This document shows, piece after piece, positions 8,850 to 17,991 of a stretch of 64,000 bases of DNA. This stretch comes from Rhodanobacteraceae bacterium (GTDB taxonomy: Bacteria; Pseudomonadota; Gammaproteobacteria; Xanthomonadales; Rhodanobacteraceae), in NCBI GenBank assembly GCA_009996615.1, contig JAACZU010000002.1, positions 18,044 through 82,043 of the forward strand. The letters are read 5' to 3'. The notes under the pieces are model-generated. The model did no database searches. It saw only the letters and a program-made list of their open reading frames with translations, and had not been told where the DNA came from. Positions within the stretch are counted from its first letter, which is position 1. The number at the start of each line of letters is the position of its first letter. Made by a program: the position numbers and the translations under genes.

Positions 8850-9626
8850 ATGCCTGCTTCCCCGCGCCCCGGCCTGTCGGCCTGCATCATCACGTTGAAC
8901 GAGGCCGACCGCATCGAGGCGTGCCTGGATTCGCTCGCGTTCTGCGACGAGGTCGTCGTGGTCGATTCCGGCTCGACCGACGGCACGCGCGAACGCGCAG
9001 CGGCGAAGGGCGCGCGCGTGCTCGAGCGCGCGTTCGACGGCTACCGCGCGCAGAAGGACTTCGCGGTCAGCGCGGCGGCGCACGACTGGGTGCTGTGCCT
9101 GGACGCCGACGAGCGCGTCACGCCGGCGCTGCGTGCATCGATCGAGGCGGCGCGCGACGGCGGCTTCGCCGGCGCGGCCGGCTATCGCTTCGCGCGCCTG
9201 ACCGAGTACTTCGGCGCGCCGCTGCGCCACGGCAACGCGTATCCGGATCGCGTGCTGCGCCTGTTCGACCGCCGCCGCGGCGGCTGGCGCGGCGGACGCG
9301 AGATCCACGAGCACGCCAGCGTCGACGGCGCCGTCGTCACGCTCGCCGGCGACCTCGACCACGCCGCCTACCGCTCGCTGGCCGACCAGCTCGGCCGCCT
9401 GGAACGCTATGCGCGGCTGATGGCCGAGCACATGCATGCACGCGGCCGGCGCGCGCGCCTTTCCAGCCTCGTGCTGAACCCGTGGTGGCGCTTCGTGCGC
9501 GGCTACGTGCTGCGCGGCGGCTTCCTCGACGGCTGGCGCGGCCTGGTCTACGCCTACGTCGAGGCGAACTACGTGCGGCAGAAGTTCATCAAGCTGTGGC
9601 TGCTCGAGCGCGGCCAGCGCCTGTGA
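8850..9626 (+). CDS. Family 2 glycosyltransferase, WaaE/KdtX-like
   Basis: 258 residues, the length of the WaaE/KdtX group that adds glucose to the LPS inner core. The GT2 fold is clear: SACIITLNEADRIEACLDSL at the start, VVVDSGSTDGT for nucleotide-sugar binding, and the DxD motif in LCLDADERVTP. The middle segment GREIHEHASV and the basic C-terminus (WWRFVRGYVLRGGF, then YVRQKFIKLW) are typical of WaaE-like proteins and probably lie on the inner membrane face. It overlaps the next gene by four bases (GTGA), so the two are translationally coupled. Acceptor sugar is not known. Confidence 0.85.
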   Translation: MPASPRPGLSACIITLNEADRIEACLDSLAFCDEVVVVDSGSTDGTRERAAAKGARVLERAFDGYRAQKDFAVSAAAHDWVLCLDADERVTPALRASIEAARDGGFAGAAGYRFARLTEYFGAPLRHGNAYPDRVLRLFDRRRGGWRGGREIHEHASVDGAVVTLAGDLDHAAYRSLADQLGRLERYARLMAEHMHARGRRARLSSLVLNPWWRFVRGYVLRGGFLDGWRGLVYAYVEANYVRQKFIKLWLLERGQRL

Positions 9627-10603
9627 GCACGCCGCAGGCCCCTTCGGCGACGCTGCTGGTCATCGCCTACCGCATGGCTGGCACGATCGCCGACGCGCTG
9701 CGCTCGGCGCTGGCGCAGACGACACCGTGCGAGATCATCGTCTCCGACGATGCCTCCGGCGACGACACGCTGGCGATCGCGGCCGCGCTGCTCGCCGGCT
9801 ACGCCGGCCCGCACCGCGTGCGCCTGCGCGCGAACGCGCGCAACCTCGGCCTGTGCGAGCACCTCAACGTGCTCGCGCGCGAGGCGAGCGGCGACATCCT
9901 CGTGTTCCTCGCCGGCGACGACATCGCCTATCCCGAGCGCGTCGAGCAGCTGGCGGCCGTGTTCGCGGCGAACCCGCAGGCGCAGGTCGTCGGCTCGGCG
10001 GTCGACGACATCGATGCCGGTGGCGCGCTGCTCGCGGCGAACGTGCGCGGCCTGCCGGCGCGCGTCGACCAGCGCTGGTTCCTGCGCCGCGGCAAGCTGG
10101 CGACCGTGCTCGGCGCCTCGATGGCGGTGCGGCGCGACCTGCTGACCGCCTTTCCGCCGCTGGCCGGCACGGTCGAGGACAACATGCTGAGCCTGCGCGC
10201 CGTGCTCGCCGGCGACTGCCTGTGCCTGCCGCAGGCGCTGCTCGGCTACCGCCGCCACGCGCACAACCTCGGCAGCTGGGTGTTCGACCGCAGCGAGGCC
10301 GGCTACGCCGGCTTCGAGCGCCGCTACCGGCGCGTGCTGGCGATGTACCGCGACATCGCCGCCGACCAGGAGCGCTGCGTCGCCGCGCGCCCGGACCTGC
10401 CGGCCGAGCGCCGCGCGCTCGCGCTGGAACTGGCCGCGATGTACCGGCTCGAGGCGGACATGCGCGAGGCGATCCTCGACCGCCCGCGCCGCGCCTGGCT
10501 GCCGCTGCTGTGGCACGGCCTGCGCCACCCGGGCCTGCGCCGCAAGAGCGCCGAGCGCGCGTTCAAGCTGCTGCTGCCGCGGCGCTGGCTGGGCCGGCGC
10601 TAG
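9623..10603 (+). CDS. Family 2 glycosyltransferase
   Basis: 326 residues starting at a GTG that overlaps the preceding stop (GTGA). GT2 motifs: TLLVIAYRMAGTIADAL, VSDDASGDDT for the donor nucleotide and LAGDDIAYPERV as the acidic metal-binding segment. ASMAVRRDLL and GTVEDNM fit the acceptor loop and catalytic base region. There is no membrane span; the tail is basic. Coupling to the WaaE-like gene suggests sequential steps in one surface glycan, perhaps LPS core or O-chain; this is inference. The upstream frame is open for far longer but only as a shadow of ntrX. Confidence 0.85.
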   Translation: MSTPQAPSATLLVIAYRMAGTIADALRSALAQTTPCEIIVSDDASGDDTLAIAAALLAGYAGPHRVRLRANARNLGLCEHLNVLAREASGDILVFLAGDDIAYPERVEQLAAVFAANPQAQVVGSAVDDIDAGGALLAANVRGLPARVDQRWFLRRGKLATVLGASMAVRRDLLTAFPPLAGTVEDNMLSLRAVLAGDCLCLPQALLGYRRHAHNLGSWVFDRSEAGYAGFERRYRRVLAMYRDIAADQERCVAARPDLPAERRALALELAAMYRLEADMREAILDRPRRAWLPLLWHGLRHPGLRRKSAERAFKLLLPRRWLGRR

Positions 10604-10665
10604 GCGCCGGCCCAGCCAGCGCCGCACGCGCACCGGCGGCACCGAAACCGCGCCGCCACGAACGA

Positions 10666-10697
10666 AAACGGCGCGGTCGAGACCGACCGCGCCGTTT
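10666..10697. terminator. Bidirectional hairpin between convergent genes
   Basis: AAACGGCGCGGTC and GACCGCGCCGTTT form a 13-bp perfect stem around six loop bases. Its A/T-flanked ends and its place between converging stops (10603 and 10720) suit a two-way terminator, though the T-tracts are short. Confidence 0.65.
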
Positions 10698-10719
10698 CGG
10701 TGCCGATGCCCTCGCCGGC

Positions 10720-11922
10720 TTATTCGCAGGTCGAGACGTTGTTGACCGCGGCGCGCTGCCAGGTGCGCGTACCGCTGCCGCCCGGGCCGGCGGTGGTCGC
10801 GTCGGTGCGGCCGTTGAAGCTGAAGTCGATGCGGTTGCAGTGCGTGAAGCGCAGGCTCATCGTGCCCCAGTTCTTCAGGTTCGCGCTCGCGCCGAACGCG
10901 CCGGCGAAGCCGCCGCCGGTGAGGTAGTAGACCGGCATGTTGTCCAGCGCGACCTGGCCGGGCTGGATCGTCGCCTGCGCGACCAGCCAGAACGGCAGGC
11001 CGAGCGGATCATAGGTGTACCAGGCGGCGAACACGGTGCGCGGGCCGTCGCTGCCGAAGACGCTGATCTGCATGCCTTCGCCGCTGTGCGCCGGATCGAA
11101 CCAGTTGCCGTCGAGGTAGCCGTCCAGCGGCAGCGGCGCGAACGCATCCGGATAGGTCGCCTGGGTCGGCGCATAGGCCGGGATGCTCAGCGTGACCGGG
11201 TTGACGCCGTTGAGCGCCGGATCGATGCGCAGCTTGAACGCGTCGCTGAACGTGAAGTAGCCCGAGCCCTGGTAGGGGTAGTTCTCCAGCACGTAGGTCA
11301 TGCTGGAGTAGATCGGCGAGTCGAAGGCGGTCTCGGCGATCACCGTGTTCGGCTCGCCCGCCACGCGGATCACGCTCGCGCTGGTGCCGAAGCCGATGTT
11401 GCCCTGCGAGGCGGTCACGAGCGGGAACGTCGGCCAGACGTTCATGTCGCCTTCGAACTGCGTGTCGCGGTCGATGCGCAGCAGCGTCATCGCGTTGTAC
11501 GCGCCGGTCGGGTTGTACGTCAGCGCGCCGCCGCTGCTCGAGCAGGCCAGGCGCCAGACCGTGGCGGTCACGGTCTCGGTGTAGGCGCGGCCGGAGGCAT
11601 CGGTCGCATACAGCGGCACGCGCGCGGACCAGGTCGGGCCGCTGGCCTTGTCCGGCAGCGGGTCGGCCGCGCAGCTCGGCGGATAGGCGCGGAAGCCGTT
11701 CGCGGCCGGCACGCCCGGATAAGTGGAGCTGCCCATGACCTTCGGCGTCGCCGCCGTGGCGGTCTGCGGCGCACCCGGCGCGGCGGCGCGGACATAGCTC
11801 GGACGCAGCGCCGGCACGCTGTCGTGCCCGCTGGCGGCGAGCGGCACGCGCGGATCGGCCGAGGCGGACAGCGCAACGGCGCCTGCGGCGAACGCGAAAC
11901 TCAGGCGAATCAGGGTCTTCAT
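10720..11922 (-). CDS. Secreted protein with GxWFDPAHSGEG-type C-terminal domain
   Basis: 400 residues. It has a signal peptide (about 1-22, LSASA-D) and no membrane span after it. The first two thirds are unlike anything I can name. The C-terminal 110 residues contain GNWFDPAHSGEGMQISVF, AAWYTYDPLGLPFWLVAQ and WGTMSLRFTHCNRIDFSF, a module I recall as common in secreted proteins of Lysobacter and related genera, function unknown. Two pairs of Cys could form disulfides. ATG 11922 starts right at the signal peptide. It is divergent from tatD and probably monocistronic. Confidence 0.75.
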   Translation of the reverse strand: MKTLIRLSFAFAAGAVALSASADPRVPLAASGHDSVPALRPSYVRAAAPGAPQTATAATPKVMGSSTYPGVPAANGFRAYPPSCAADPLPDKASGPTWSARVPLYATDASGRAYTETVTATVWRLACSSSGGALTYNPTGAYNAMTLLRIDRDTQFEGDMNVWPTFPLVTASQGNIGFGTSASVIRVAGEPNTVIAETAFDSPIYSSMTYVLENYPYQGSGYFTFSDAFKLRIDPALNGVNPVTLSIPAYAPTQATYPDAFAPLPLDGYLDGNWFDPAHSGEGMQISVFGSDGPRTVFAAWYTYDPLGLPFWLVAQATIQPGQVALDNMPVYYLTGGGFAGAFGASANLKNWGTMSLRFTHCNRIDFSFNGRTDATTAGPGGSGTRTWQRAAVNNVSTCE

Positions 11923-12059
11923 CGGTGTATCCCCATCGAGTGGACCGGCGCGAGCATGGCCGGCAGGCAATGAATTCGCTGTGAACCCGCAGGGGTGCGG
12001 TCGCTGCGCCGGCCTTGCATAATCGCGCGTTTGCGCGTCCGCATGAAGGGCCATCCGTC

Positions 12060-12854
12060 GTGACCTACCCACCGCTCGTCGACATCGGCGCGAACCTGAC
12101 CCACGAATCGTTCCGCCCCGACTTCGACGCCGTGCTCGAACGCGCGCGCGCGCATGGCGTGGCGCAGATGCTCGTGACCGGCGCCAGCGCCGGCGGCAGC
12201 CGCGCCGCGCACGAGCTGGCGCGCCAGCATCCGGGCTTCCTGCATGCCACCGCCGGCGTGCATCCGCACCACGCGATCGAGTACGACGAGGCTACGGACG
12301 CGCTGCTGCGCGAACTCGTCGCAGACCCGCTCGTGAAGGCGGTCGGCGAGACCGGCCTGGACTACCACCGCAACTATTCGCCGCACGCCGCGCAGGTCGC
12401 CGCGTTCGAGCGCCAGCTGGCGATCGCGATCGACTGCGGCAAGCCGCTGTTCCTGCACCAGCGCGACGCGCACGCGGACTTCCTCGCCTGCCTCGACAAC
12501 GTGGCCGGTCGCATCGGCCGCGCCATCGTGCACTGCTTCACTGGCGAGCGCGACGAACTCATCGCCTACCTCGACCGCGGCTGGTCGATCGGCATCACCG
12601 GCTGGATCTGCGACGAGCGCCGCGGCACGCACCTGCGCGAGCTGGTGCGGCTGATCCCGGCCGACCGCCTGATGATCGAGACCGACGCGCCGTACCTGTT
12701 GCCGCGCGACCTGCATCCCAAGCCCTCGCACCGGCGCAACGAGCCGATGTACCTCGCCCACGTCTGCGCCGCGGTCGCGGCCGCGCGCGGCGAGGACCTC
12801 GCCACGACCGCCGCGCTCACGAGCGCCAACGCGCGCGCGTTCTTCGCGCTGTAG
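12060..12854 (+). CDS. tatD: TatD family metal-dependent DNase
   Basis: 264 residues of the TatD amidohydrolase-like TIM barrel, a Mg-dependent 3'-5' exonuclease/AP-site enzyme in E. coli. Metal ligands and signatures are all visible: DIGANLTH, AGVHPH, GETGLDYHRN, FLHQRDAH, VHCFTG, IGITGWICDERRG and IETDAPYLLPRDL. The last blocks match TatD itself more closely than YcfH or YjjV. The start is GTG 12060 after GAAGGG six bases upstream; an ATG 15 codons earlier would add a stretch absent from the family. It converges on the delta-60 gene. Confidence 0.92.
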   Translation: MTYPPLVDIGANLTHESFRPDFDAVLERARAHGVAQMLVTGASAGGSRAAHELARQHPGFLHATAGVHPHHAIEYDEATDALLRELVADPLVKAVGETGLDYHRNYSPHAAQVAAFERQLAIAIDCGKPLFLHQRDAHADFLACLDNVAGRIGRAIVHCFTGERDELIAYLDRGWSIGITGWICDERRGTHLRELVRLIPADRLMIETDAPYLLPRDLHPKPSHRRNEPMYLAHVCAAVAAARGEDLATTAALTSANARAFFAL

Positions 12855-12910
12855 GGCAGCGACAGGCGGAACGCTCCACAGTCGGTACCGCGCCAGCGAG
12901 CCGCGTGGAT

Positions 12911-15172
12911 TCACGGCTGCGAAGGGTGCTGCGCGCGAAGCGGGCGTACCGGGATCGGCGGTGGTCGCAAGCGGCGTGGCACCGTCGTACTCGAAGGCAG
13001 CGCAGCCAGGCTGCCGCGCGGCTCGCCGCCGATCGTCGCGAAATCGCCACCGACGAGGATGCTGTTGTCGGCCCCGGGCAGCAAAGCGTTGATCGTCGAG
13101 CCATCCGGGCCGGGATTCCAATCGGCAAGCACGGTACCGAGATCGCCGGAAAGCTTCACCAGGAAGTTCCGCGGTGGCGTACTATCTCCGAGAAAGCGGG
13201 AGCCGCCGATGTGGACGGTCTGGTCGGTACCGACGGCCAGCGCCCGCATCTCGCCGAGGATGGCGTTGTCGTCGGCCAGTTCGCTCCAGGACGCGGCCAC
13301 CTTGCCAGCGTGGGTGACCTTCAGGATCTGGCGGGACGCTGTCGGGTAGCCCCAGGAATCGACGCCCGCATAGAGCGAGCCGTCCGCAGCCAACGCCAGC
13401 ACGGCCGGCGGGCCAGGAACCGATACGCTCCATTCGCGTGAGGCCGTGACAGCGCCGGCGGCGAACTTGCTGACCGCATAGGCGGTGCCGCTATCCGAGC
13501 GGATCTCCGTGCCGACATGGATGGCGCCGGCGGAGTCGATGGCCATCGCTTTCCCGCTGATGCCCCCTTCGGGAATCCAGAAGGGGTCGGGGGTGGCATC
13601 GAGCGCCGAGAGCCTGGCCAGGCCGGATCGCATCACGTCCGCGATTTGAGAGTATCCGCCGCTGGCGTAGACATTGCCGTGCGCATCGGCCGCCAGCGCA
13701 TACACCGGGCCTCCGCCGACGGTCGGACTCCAGCGCGGGTCCGTCGCACCGGCGCCGGTGCCCGCGAACCTTGCCAGACGCTGTCCCAGCACGCCGTATG
13801 GCAGTTGGCCCGCTACGTACACCTGGTTGTCGGGGTCGACCGCCAGCGCCTGCACGGGGCGATCGAAGGAAGGATTCCACTCCCGGTCCAGCGCGCCGTC
13901 GGGAGCGATGCGCATCAGGTTCCTGCGCGCGAAGGCGCCCGCCATGAGGAACCTTCCGCCGACGATGGTGCCGCCATTGGGCTGGCGTGCGATCGCCGTG
14001 ACTTCTCCGGGCGCCTCGACGCCGACGGTCGCCGTGACCTTGCCGTCAGCGGTGGCCAGGCGCGCAAGGCTGACGACGAAACGCCCTCCGGCCGCCTCGA
14101 ACGCACCGCCCGCATACAGCTGGCTACCGACCGTGAGGCCAAGCGCCTGCACCGGGCGGTCGGTCTCGACACGCCAATCCACGTTGGCGGTCTCGCCGGT
14201 GGTGGAAACCTTGGCGATCCCGCCGGCATCACCATCCGTGTAACCGACGTAAAGCGAGCCTGCGCCATCGAACGCCAATGCCGCGGCGCCCACGTGCAGG
14301 TTCCAGCCTGTCGTGATGGCGCCACCGCCGCCGCGCGGAAACCTGATCACGGCTCGCTGGTCATCCCGCGAGATGATGAAGCGGCCAGTTGCGTACAAGG
14401 CCCCATCGGGCCCGATCACGAGAGATTTTGCCGTCCCGGTGATGGAAGGTTTCCAGTCGCTCATCGACGCGCCGGTGCCCTTGCCGGAATACTTGCCGAC
14501 GAGGAGAGCCCAGAAGTCGACTCCCGCGAAGGCGGCATAGACGTCGCCGTTCGAGTCGATCGCCAAGGCCTTGACCGGAGCGCTGAGCGACGCGTTCCAG
14601 GTCGCATCGACCGCGCCGCGGCCGTTGGCTGACAGCTTGGCGATGTAATTGCGCACCTGACCGCCGATCAAATGGAAGTCGCCGCCGACGAACAAGGCGC
14701 CGTTCGCATCCAGTGACAGCGAACTGACCTTGACACCGACCGAGTACTCGGTATCGACGAAGCCCGGATTCCACTCGGCGTCGACCGCGCCGCGTCCCTT
14801 GCCGGACAGCTTGGCCACCAGATTGCGCGGCTGCCCGTCGACCGTGCTGAACGATCCACCGGCATAGACCTCGCCGGATGCGCCCACCGCCAATGCCGCG
14901 ACCTCGTCATCGGCCGATGGATTCCAGTCCATGTCGAGCGTGCCCGCCGGCGTGAGGCGCGCGAGGTTGCGGCGTGGTACGCCGTCGACCATCGTGAACC
15001 GCCCGCCCAGGATCAGGCCGCCGTCGGGTTGTCGCGCGATGGCCAGCACCGAGCCGGCCAGCCCCACCGGGACGTTGGGCGCGGTCAGCGGCGCGGGCGT
15101 CTGCGCCAGCGCGCTGGATGCGACCAGGCACAGGAGCGCCCAGCGAAAAAACCCCGACCTCTTCCTCTCCAT
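12911..15172 (-). CDS. Secreted delta-60 repeat (beta-propeller-like) protein
   Basis: 753 residues: a signal peptide (MERKRSGFFRWALLCLVASSALA-Q) and then at least ten repeats of about 55-60 residues, each of the form ALAVDxxGxVYVGGxFxxxxGxxRxxLARL followed by a WNP segment. This is the delta-60/DUF5122 beta-propeller repeat found in large secreted or surface proteins; the role is unknown, probably adhesion or binding. The C-terminus is a basic Pro-rich stretch (RRLRPPPIPVRP) with no evident sorting motif. ATG 15172 was chosen over an upstream in-frame start because the signal peptide begins there. Base usage is slightly less GC-rich than neighbouring enzymes. Confidence 0.88.
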   Translation of the reverse strand: MERKRSGFFRWALLCLVASSALAQTPAPLTAPNVPVGLAGSVLAIARQPDGGLILGGRFTMVDGVPRRNLARLTPAGTLDMDWNPSADDEVAALAVGASGEVYAGGSFSTVDGQPRNLVAKLSGKGRGAVDAEWNPGFVDTEYSVGVKVSSLSLDANGALFVGGDFHLIGGQVRNYIAKLSANGRGAVDATWNASLSAPVKALAIDSNGDVYAAFAGVDFWALLVGKYSGKGTGASMSDWKPSITGTAKSLVIGPDGALYATGRFIISRDDQRAVIRFPRGGGGAITTGWNLHVGAAALAFDGAGSLYVGYTDGDAGGIAKVSTTGETANVDWRVETDRPVQALGLTVGSQLYAGGAFEAAGGRFVVSLARLATADGKVTATVGVEAPGEVTAIARQPNGGTIVGGRFLMAGAFARRNLMRIAPDGALDREWNPSFDRPVQALAVDPDNQVYVAGQLPYGVLGQRLARFAGTGAGATDPRWSPTVGGGPVYALAADAHGNVYASGGYSQIADVMRSGLARLSALDATPDPFWIPEGGISGKAMAIDSAGAIHVGTEIRSDSGTAYAVSKFAAGAVTASREWSVSVPGPPAVLALAADGSLYAGVDSWGYPTASRQILKVTHAGKVAASWSELADDNAILGEMRALAVGTDQTVHIGGSRFLGDSTPPRNFLVKLSGDLGTVLADWNPGPDGSTINALLPGADNSILVGGDFATIGGEPRGSLAALPSSTTVPRRLRPPPIPVRPLRAQHPSQP

Positions 15173-15217
15173 GCCCCTTCCCCAAGGTCCATGCGCGCGC
15201 GGCGGCTGACCGGCATC

Positions 15218-15240
15218 ATGCCCGCAGCGCGCGCGGGCAT
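15218..15240. terminator. Hairpin downstream of pirin gene
   Basis: ATGCCCGC and GCGGGCAT form an 8-bp stem over seven loop bases, between the end of the pirin gene and the start of the delta-60 gene. There is no real T-run, so its role as a terminator is only likely by position. Confidence 0.4.
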
Positions 15241-15292
15241 TCAAGCCGCACGCGCTGCGGCAGATTCGGCTGGACTCGGGGCGTGGCCGCAG

Positions 15293-15991
15293 TTAGCGGC
15301 TGTCGACCAGCACCACCTCGGTGTCGGCGAGCGCGCTCACGACCACGCGCGCCTCGTCGCGGATCGCCGCGCCGTCGCGCGCGTCGAGGCGCACGCCGTT
15401 GACCTCGACCGATCCGGCCGCCGGCACCAGGTAGGCGTGGTGGCCCGGTTCGAGCGCGTATTCGGCCTGCTCGCCGGCCTTCAGCGTCAGCCCGAGCACG
15501 CGCGCATCGGCGCGGATCGGCAGCGCGTCGCCGTCGCCGGCGCGGCCGCTGGCCAGCGCGACGAAGCGGCCGGCGCGCTCGCCCTTCGGGAACGGGCGCG
15601 TGCCCCACGCCGGCGCGCCGCCCTGCGCGTCGGGGATGATCCAGATCTGGAAGATGCGCGTGGTCTCGCGCTCGGCGTTGTATTCGGCGTGGCGGATGCC
15701 GGTGCCGGCGCTCATCACCTGCACGTCGCCGGCGACGGTACGGCCCTGGTTGCCGAGGCTGTCCTGGTGCGAGATCGCGCCGTCGCGGACGTAGGTGATG
15801 ATCTCCATGTCCGCGTGCGGATGCGGCGGGAAGCCGGTGCCGGGCGCGATCTCGTCGTCGTTCCACACGCGCAGGTGCCCCCAGCCCATGCGCGCCGGAT
15901 CCATGTAGCCGGCGAACGAGAAGTGGTGGCGGGCCTTGAGCCAGCCGTGGTCGGCGCCACCGAGGGCGCTGTAGGGCCTGCGTTCGATCAT
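15293..15991 (-). CDS. Pirin family protein (bicupin)
   Basis: 232 residues, the size of YhhW-type pirins, metal-binding cupins of which some are quercetin 2,3-dioxygenases and others act as redox regulators. The N-terminal cupin carries the metal ligands in FPPHPHADMEIITYV and the later His/Glu in GTGIRHAEYNAE. The second cupin (from about residue 140) lacks metal ligands, as usual. MIERRPYSALGGADHGWLKARHHFSF is the expected N-terminus. It lies 135 bp after the DMT transporter in the same direction and could be the last gene of the biotin transcript, but nothing shows this. Confidence 0.87.
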   Translation of the reverse strand: MIERRPYSALGGADHGWLKARHHFSFAGYMDPARMGWGHLRVWNDDEIAPGTGFPPHPHADMEIITYVRDGAISHQDSLGNQGRTVAGDVQVMSAGTGIRHAEYNAERETTRIFQIWIIPDAQGGAPAWGTRPFPKGERAGRFVALASGRAGDGDALPIRADARVLGLTLKAGEQAEYALEPGHHAYLVPAAGSVEVNGVRLDARDGAAIRDEARVVVSALADTEVVLVDSR

Positions 15992-16126
15992 GGACGTGTC
16001 CTCCGGGCGCCGCGGTGGCGCCGTGGTCGACCAAGCTAGGGGCGCGCGGGCACGATTGCCAGCGCGCCGCGGGAAACGCTGCGTTCGCCGGACCGGCAAG
16101 CCGCGCCGGATCGCGGTGGCGACGCG

Positions 16127-17122
16127 TCAGGCGCCGCGGTCGGTGCGCAGCGCCTGCGTCGCGCGCGCGTCGCCGGCCGAGGCGCGGCCGGCGAGCAGGC
16201 CGAGGCCGACGATGCCGGCGACCACCAGCAGCGCGCCGCCCGCGGCCCAGCCGCGCGGCAGGTGCTCGCCGAGGAAGGCGACGCCGAGTGCGGTCGAGAA
16301 CAGCAGCTCGGCCGCCTGCATCGCCTCGACCGCGCCGAGCGTGGCCGGGTCGTCCTGCACCATCGCGGTGGCCTGGAAGAACAGGATCGTCGCGATCGTG
16401 CCGGCGAACAGCGCGACGCCGCCGGCGAGCAGGATCTGCTGGCCCGGCGGCGCGCCGGCCGCGTGGCCGGCCCACGCCGCGATGACAAGCCAGAACGGCT
16501 GGCTCGCCAGCGTCATGCCGAACACGCGCTGCGTCGCGTTCAGCGTTTCGCCGGTCTTCTCCAGGTGCAGCAGGATCGCGCGATTGCCGAGCGGATACAG
16601 GAACGCCGCCAGCGTGACCGAGGCGAGCGCGAGCCAGGCGTTGGCGTCGAGGCGGCCGTGGAAGTGCGCGCCCTGCATCAGCGCCACGCCGGCGACGATC
16701 ACGCCGCCGAGCGCGAGCGCCACGCGCGGCAGGCGCGCGCGCTGGTCGCGGTACAGCAGCGGCGCCAGCAGCATGCCGGCGATCACGGTCAGCTGGAACG
16801 TGCCGGCGACCAGCCACGACGGCGCGTAGTCGGCCGCCCAGGTCAGGCACACGCAGAACAGCGTGAAGCCGATGCCGCTCCACCCCAGCCACACCCACGG
16901 GTGCGCGCGCAGCGCCGCCCACACCGGCGCGAAGCCGCCGCGCGCGGGCAGCACCAGCGCGAGCATCGGCAGCGTCAGCAGGTAGCGCAGCGCGGCCGAC
17001 CACGCCCAGTGGCCGCCGGCGCTGGCCATCGCGCGGTTCAGCACGTAGGTCGCGGTGAAGAACAGCGCCGAGGCGAGCGCGAGGCCGATGGCGGCGATGG
17101 CGGTGCGGCGCGGCGCGCTCAT
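16127..17122 (-). CDS. DMT-superfamily (EamA/EmrE-like) membrane transporter
   Basis: 331 residues with about ten hydrophobic segments in two five-helix halves, the layout of drug/metabolite transporters. Seen: AIAAIGLALASALFFTATYVLNRAM as helix 1, LMQGAHFHGRL between halves, and GAVEAMQAAELLFSTALGVAFLGEHL as the conserved helix-8/9 region. It starts at ATG 17122, overlapping the bioC stop by four bases (ATGA), so it is translated with the biotin genes. That suggests it handles a biotin-pathway compound or export of biotin, an inference without direct support. Its real substrate is not shown by sequence. Confidence 0.82.
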   Translation of the reverse strand: MSAPRRTAIAAIGLALASALFFTATYVLNRAMASAGGHWAWSAALRYLLTLPMLALVLPARGGFAPVWAALRAHPWVWLGWSGIGFTLFCVCLTWAADYAPSWLVAGTFQLTVIAGMLLAPLLYRDQRARLPRVALALGGVIVAGVALMQGAHFHGRLDANAWLALASVTLAAFLYPLGNRAILLHLEKTGETLNATQRVFGMTLASQPFWLVIAAWAGHAAGAPPGQQILLAGGVALFAGTIATILFFQATAMVQDDPATLGAVEAMQAAELLFSTALGVAFLGEHLPRGWAAGGALLVVAGIVGLGLLAGRASAGDARATQALRTDRGA

Positions 17123-17991
17123 CGGCGCCGGCTGCCGCGCAGCTGCTCGACCGAGAAGCGCGCGATGTCCTCGCCGCCGTGCCGGCGCGGCTGGCCGGCC
17201 TGCGGCGCCTGCGCCTGCGCATAGACGACCTCGTAGGTCGCCGGCAGCACGCCGTCGCGGCGGAACGCCTCGTACGCTTCGATCACACGCGTGAGATGCG
17301 CCTTGCCGGTCAGGCTGCGCTGGCGTGCGCTGTCGGCGTTGGTCGCGCCGATCGCGCGCAGGTCGTGCATCAGCGTGCGCACGTCGGTGTAGGTCAGCAC
17401 GAAGTCGTCGCGCTCGAGCACCGGATCGCGGAAGCCGGTCGCGAGCAACGCATCGCCGATGTCGTGCATGTCGACGAAGCGGCTGACGTGTGGCGTCGCA
17501 TCGACCGCGGCGAACGCGGCGCGCAGTTCCTTCAGCGTGTCCGGCCCGAAGGTCGAGAACAGCAGCAGGCCGCCCGGCCGCAGCACGCGGTGGAACTCGG
17601 CCAGCGCCAGGCCCGGGTCGTCGCACCACTGCAGGCACAGGTTCGAGTGCACGAGGTCGACGCTGGCGTCGGCCAGCGGCAGCGCCTGCGCGTCGGCGCA
17701 GACGTAGCCGGCCGCGGCGCCCAGGTGCGTGCGCGCGACGCCGAGCATCGCCGGCGCGAGGTCGAGCGCGACGAACTCGGCATCGGGATAGCGCGCGTGC
17801 AGCGCCGCGCTGGCGCCGCCCGGGCCGCAGCCGACGTCGAGGATGCGCTGCGGCGCGAACTCCGGGCTTTCGTCGAGCCGCTCGCGCAGGCGCGTGGCGA
17901 CCTCGTTCTGCAATACCGCGTGCGCCTCGTAGCTGGCCGCGGCGCGGGCGAAGGCGCGGCGCACGTGCGCCTGGTCGAGGCCTGCACTCAT
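17119..17991 (-). CDS. bioC: Malonyl-ACP O-methyltransferase BioC
   Basis: 290 residues. BioC uses S-adenosylmethionine to methylate the free carboxyl of malonyl-ACP, disguising it for fatty-acid elongation toward pimeloyl-ACP. Seen: an N-terminal RRAFARAAASYEAHAVLQ, which is diagnostic for BioC, the SAM motif ILDVGCGPG, acidic ALDLAPAML, and HSNLCLQWCDDP, again BioC-like. The C-terminal part (RSLTGKAHL, then YEVVYAQAQAP) also matches. The start overlaps bioH by four bases and the stop overlaps the transporter by four, so bioH-bioC-transporter form a coupled unit. Confidence 0.95.
   Translation of the reverse strand: MSAGLDQAHVRRAFARAAASYEAHAVLQNEVATRLRERLDESPEFAPQRILDVGCGPGGASAALHARYPDAEFVALDLAPAMLGVARTHLGAAAGYVCADAQALPLADASVDLVHSNLCLQWCDDPGLALAEFHRVLRPGGLLLFSTFGPDTLKELRAAFAAVDATPHVSRFVDMHDIGDALLATGFRDPVLERDDFVLTYTDVRTLMHDLRAIGATNADSARQRSLTGKAHLTRVIEAYEAFRRDGVLPATYEVVYAQAQAPQAGQPRRHGGEDIARFSVEQLRGSRRR

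Noticed and set aside
6129..9437. Open frame of about 1100 codons on the - strand spanning ntrX and its flanks
   Set aside because: Its upper part reads ntrX DNA out of frame as Arg/Ala-rich text; only the last 322 codons are the DUF3298 protein.
7226..10603. Open frame of 1125 codons on the + strand
   Set aside because: It is antisense to ntrX in its first half; the real gene is only the glycosyltransferase from GTG 9623.
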